A stretch of 7,451 nucleotides of DNA from Phycisphaerales bacterium UBA1910 (lineage in GTDB: Bacteria > Planctomycetota > Phycisphaerae > Phycisphaerales > UBA1924). This document shows positions 6,419 through 7,451 of the stretch, in pieces. The translations under genes and the position numbers were made by a program. Positions within the stretch are counted from its first letter, which is position 1. The number at the start of each line of letters is the position of its first letter. Location of the stretch: the NCBI GenBank assembly GCA_002337545.1, contig DDGE01000055.1:1-7451 (forward strand), read 5' to 3'. Below the pieces are notes generated by a model. The model saw only the letters and a list, made by a program, of their open reading frames with translations. It was not told where the DNA came from and ran no database searches.

Positions 6419-6928
6419 ATGACACTCCCATACCGCATCGGACACGGATACGACCTGCATCGACTCGAACCCAATGGCGAGCACGGGCCCGGGCGTCCGT
6501 TCATCCTTGGTGGCGTGGAGATTGAGCACGATCGGGGCCCGGTGGCCCACTCGGACGGGGATGCGTTGCTGCATGCGATCACGGATGCGTTGCTGGGGGC
6601 GATCGGGGCTCCTGATATCGGGCAGCTCTTCCCGAACGATGACCCTCGCAATGAGTCTGTGGACTCTCGTGTGTTTCTGCGTGCTGCGGCCGGGCGGGTG
6701 AAGGACGCGGGCTACGAGATTGGGAATCTCGATGCAACGATCATCTGTGAACGCCCCAAGCTGAGTGCTCACAAGGACTTGATGCGACAGAACATTGCCG
6801 CGGGGCTTGATTTGCACCCGGATCGGGTGAACCTGAAGGGGAAGACGCACGAACAGGTTGATGCGGTCGGACGCAACGAAGCCGTGGAGGTGCATTGCGT
6901 GGTGCTGCTTGTGCGAACGGAGGACTAG
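6419..6928 (+). CDS. ispF: 2-C-methyl-D-erythritol 2,4-cyclodiphosphate synthase
   Basis: IspF turns 4-diphosphocytidyl-methylerythritol 2-phosphate into the cyclic diphosphate and CMP, in the non-mevalonate (MEP) isoprenoid pathway. It acts as a cytosolic homotrimer. The family signature is clear: IGHGYDLHRL (7-16), with zinc ligands D12, H14 and H52, and AHSDGD (43-48) leading into LLHAITDALLGAIGAPDIG. FPNDDP (71-76), DSR (82-84), N103-x-D105 and ERPK (111-114) follow. The CMP-side segment reads KGKTHE (140-145) where E. coli has KATTTE, keeping the threonine and glutamate equivalent to T133 and E135, and 'VGR' replaces 'TGR'. The length of 169 is slightly above the usual 155-160, from an insertion after L16. 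No clear ribosome site precedes ATG 6419. The next gene abuts it. No ispD is visible. Confidence 0.97.
   Translation: MTLPYRIGHGYDLHRLEPNGEHGPGRPFILGGVEIEHDRGPVAHSDGDALLHAITDALLGAIGAPDIGQLFPNDDPRNESVDSRVFLRAAAGRVKDAGYEIGNLDATIICERPKLSAHKDLMRQNIAAGLDLHPDRVNLKGKTHEQVDAVGRNEAVEVHCVVLLVRTED
6919..6923 (+). promoter_or_regulatory. Ribosome binding site inside the end of ispF
   Basis: GGAGG within the last ispF codons lies five bases before GTG 6929. It supports that GTG over ATG 6947 as the start of the next gene, and supports translation from the same message as ispF. Confidence 0.6.
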
Positions 6929-7451
6929 GTGCCCCGATCGAGGGTGATGCTCAACCGATTCAGACGCGGATTCCACCTCGTTCGGGATGTGGTGCTGATC
7001 GTCTCGATCGGTGTTGGGATGTTGTACCTGATCCGATTGATCGAGTGCCGATCGAAACTCCCGGATGCTCGTGTGGTTGCGCTGGTGTACGACCAATCGA
7101 CGGATGGATTCACGATCGAGACCGAGCCCATCCCCTGGTGGTCCGTGCGTGATCTGTCACCCAGGATCGAGATCCGCACCATTGGCAGCGAGGGCGAGCA
7201 CGACGGGCTCTATCCGCACCCGAGGTTCCGATCGCGCGAGATTGTTGATTACCCGGATCCGACGATGGACCAGTTCTGGCCGGGGTACATCCTGAGCAAG
7301 GATCTCCCGGAAGGGAAGGCGCTGAGTCCTACGAGGGAATGGGAGATGGTGAGCGCGATCCGATGGCGCGACGGGCGATGGGATCTTGAGTACGAAACGG
7401 TTCACCTGAACAACACGGATGTGCATCGACCGATCCGAGTGGCGCAGTACC
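6929..7451 (+). CDS. Membrane-anchored protein of unknown function, 3' end beyond the window
   Basis: An open frame starts at GTG 6929, directly after the ispF stop with no gap, and runs 174 codons to the window edge without a stop. The N-terminus is basic (PRSRVMLNRFRRG, 2-14), then one hydrophobic segment at about 19-38 (VRDVVLIVSIGVGMLYLIRL). The remainder is polar, with Trp-rich spots (WW 70-71, W117, W138, W146, W151) and no motif I recognise. This predicts a single N-terminal anchor with the body outside the cytoplasm. ATG 6947 is an alternative start with a poorer ribosome site. The tight junction suggests co-transcription with ispF, which does not by itself imply a role in isoprenoid synthesis. 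Confidence 0.75.
   Translation, partial: MPRSRVMLNRFRRGFHLVRDVVLIVSIGVGMLYLIRLIECRSKLPDARVVALVYDQSTDGFTIETEPIPWWSVRDLSPRIEIRTIGSEGEHDGLYPHPRFRSREIVDYPDPTMDQFWPGYILSKDLPEGKALSPTREWEMVSAIRWRDGRWDLEYETVHLNNTDVHRPIRVAQY

Noticed and set aside
6314..7096. Minus-strand 260-codon frame opposite ispF
   Set aside because: It lies across the whole of ispF, whose identity is certain, and shows no signature of its own.

Overview
The window looks like chromosome from a planctomycete of the class Phycisphaerae. The best evidence is a tandem pair of secreted beta-propeller proteins ending in a two-loop, EF-hand-like dockerin module with a cysteine at each end. From memory, this C-terminus is typical of that group and is named 'GC-type dockerin' in NCBI annotations. 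A moderately high GC content, divergent 'N-terminal membrane segment plus unknown body' proteins and dispersed 'cgcagagg / cgcgaagg' intergenic repeats fit the same lineage. The assignment is inference: no rRNA or other marker is present.

Layout. Positions 1-1548 are a loose, repeat-rich stretch. It has two copies of a dispersed repeat (1-222 and 1241-1407) enclosing two small membrane-anchored proteins of unknown function (306-491 and 636-1223). A 22-bp AT-rich palindrome (228-249) and a 14-codon ORF with a good ribosome site (550-594) lie among them. The 195-residue protein distantly resembles the staphylococcal-nuclease fold but lacks the expected catalytic set. Positions 1549-4276 hold the two dockerin-tailed FG-GAP proteins, each with seven countable blade motifs. 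They follow a good sigma70-type promoter and a hairpin next to the ribosome site. Both should be exported.

Positions 4288-6257 are on the minus strand. In transcription order they are a lipoprotein of unknown function with its own promoter (6296-6325) and an intrinsic terminator (5624-5647), then a complete class I PLP aminotransferase. The aminotransferase converges on the second propeller gene with only 11 bases between the stops. Positions 6258-6418 are a divergent intergenic region. On the plus strand ispF (MEP isoprenoid pathway) follows, and directly abutting it is a membrane-anchored protein of unknown function that runs off the window end.

Functionally the window mixes housekeeping metabolism (ispF, aminotransferase) with cell-envelope or exported proteins (two propellers, a lipoprotein, three N-terminally anchored unknowns). 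I see no RNA gene, CRISPR array, transposase, phage gene or defence system. The most interesting points are the propeller-dockerin pair, the nuclease-fold-like membrane protein with its possibly broken start, and the repeat family with inverted ends.
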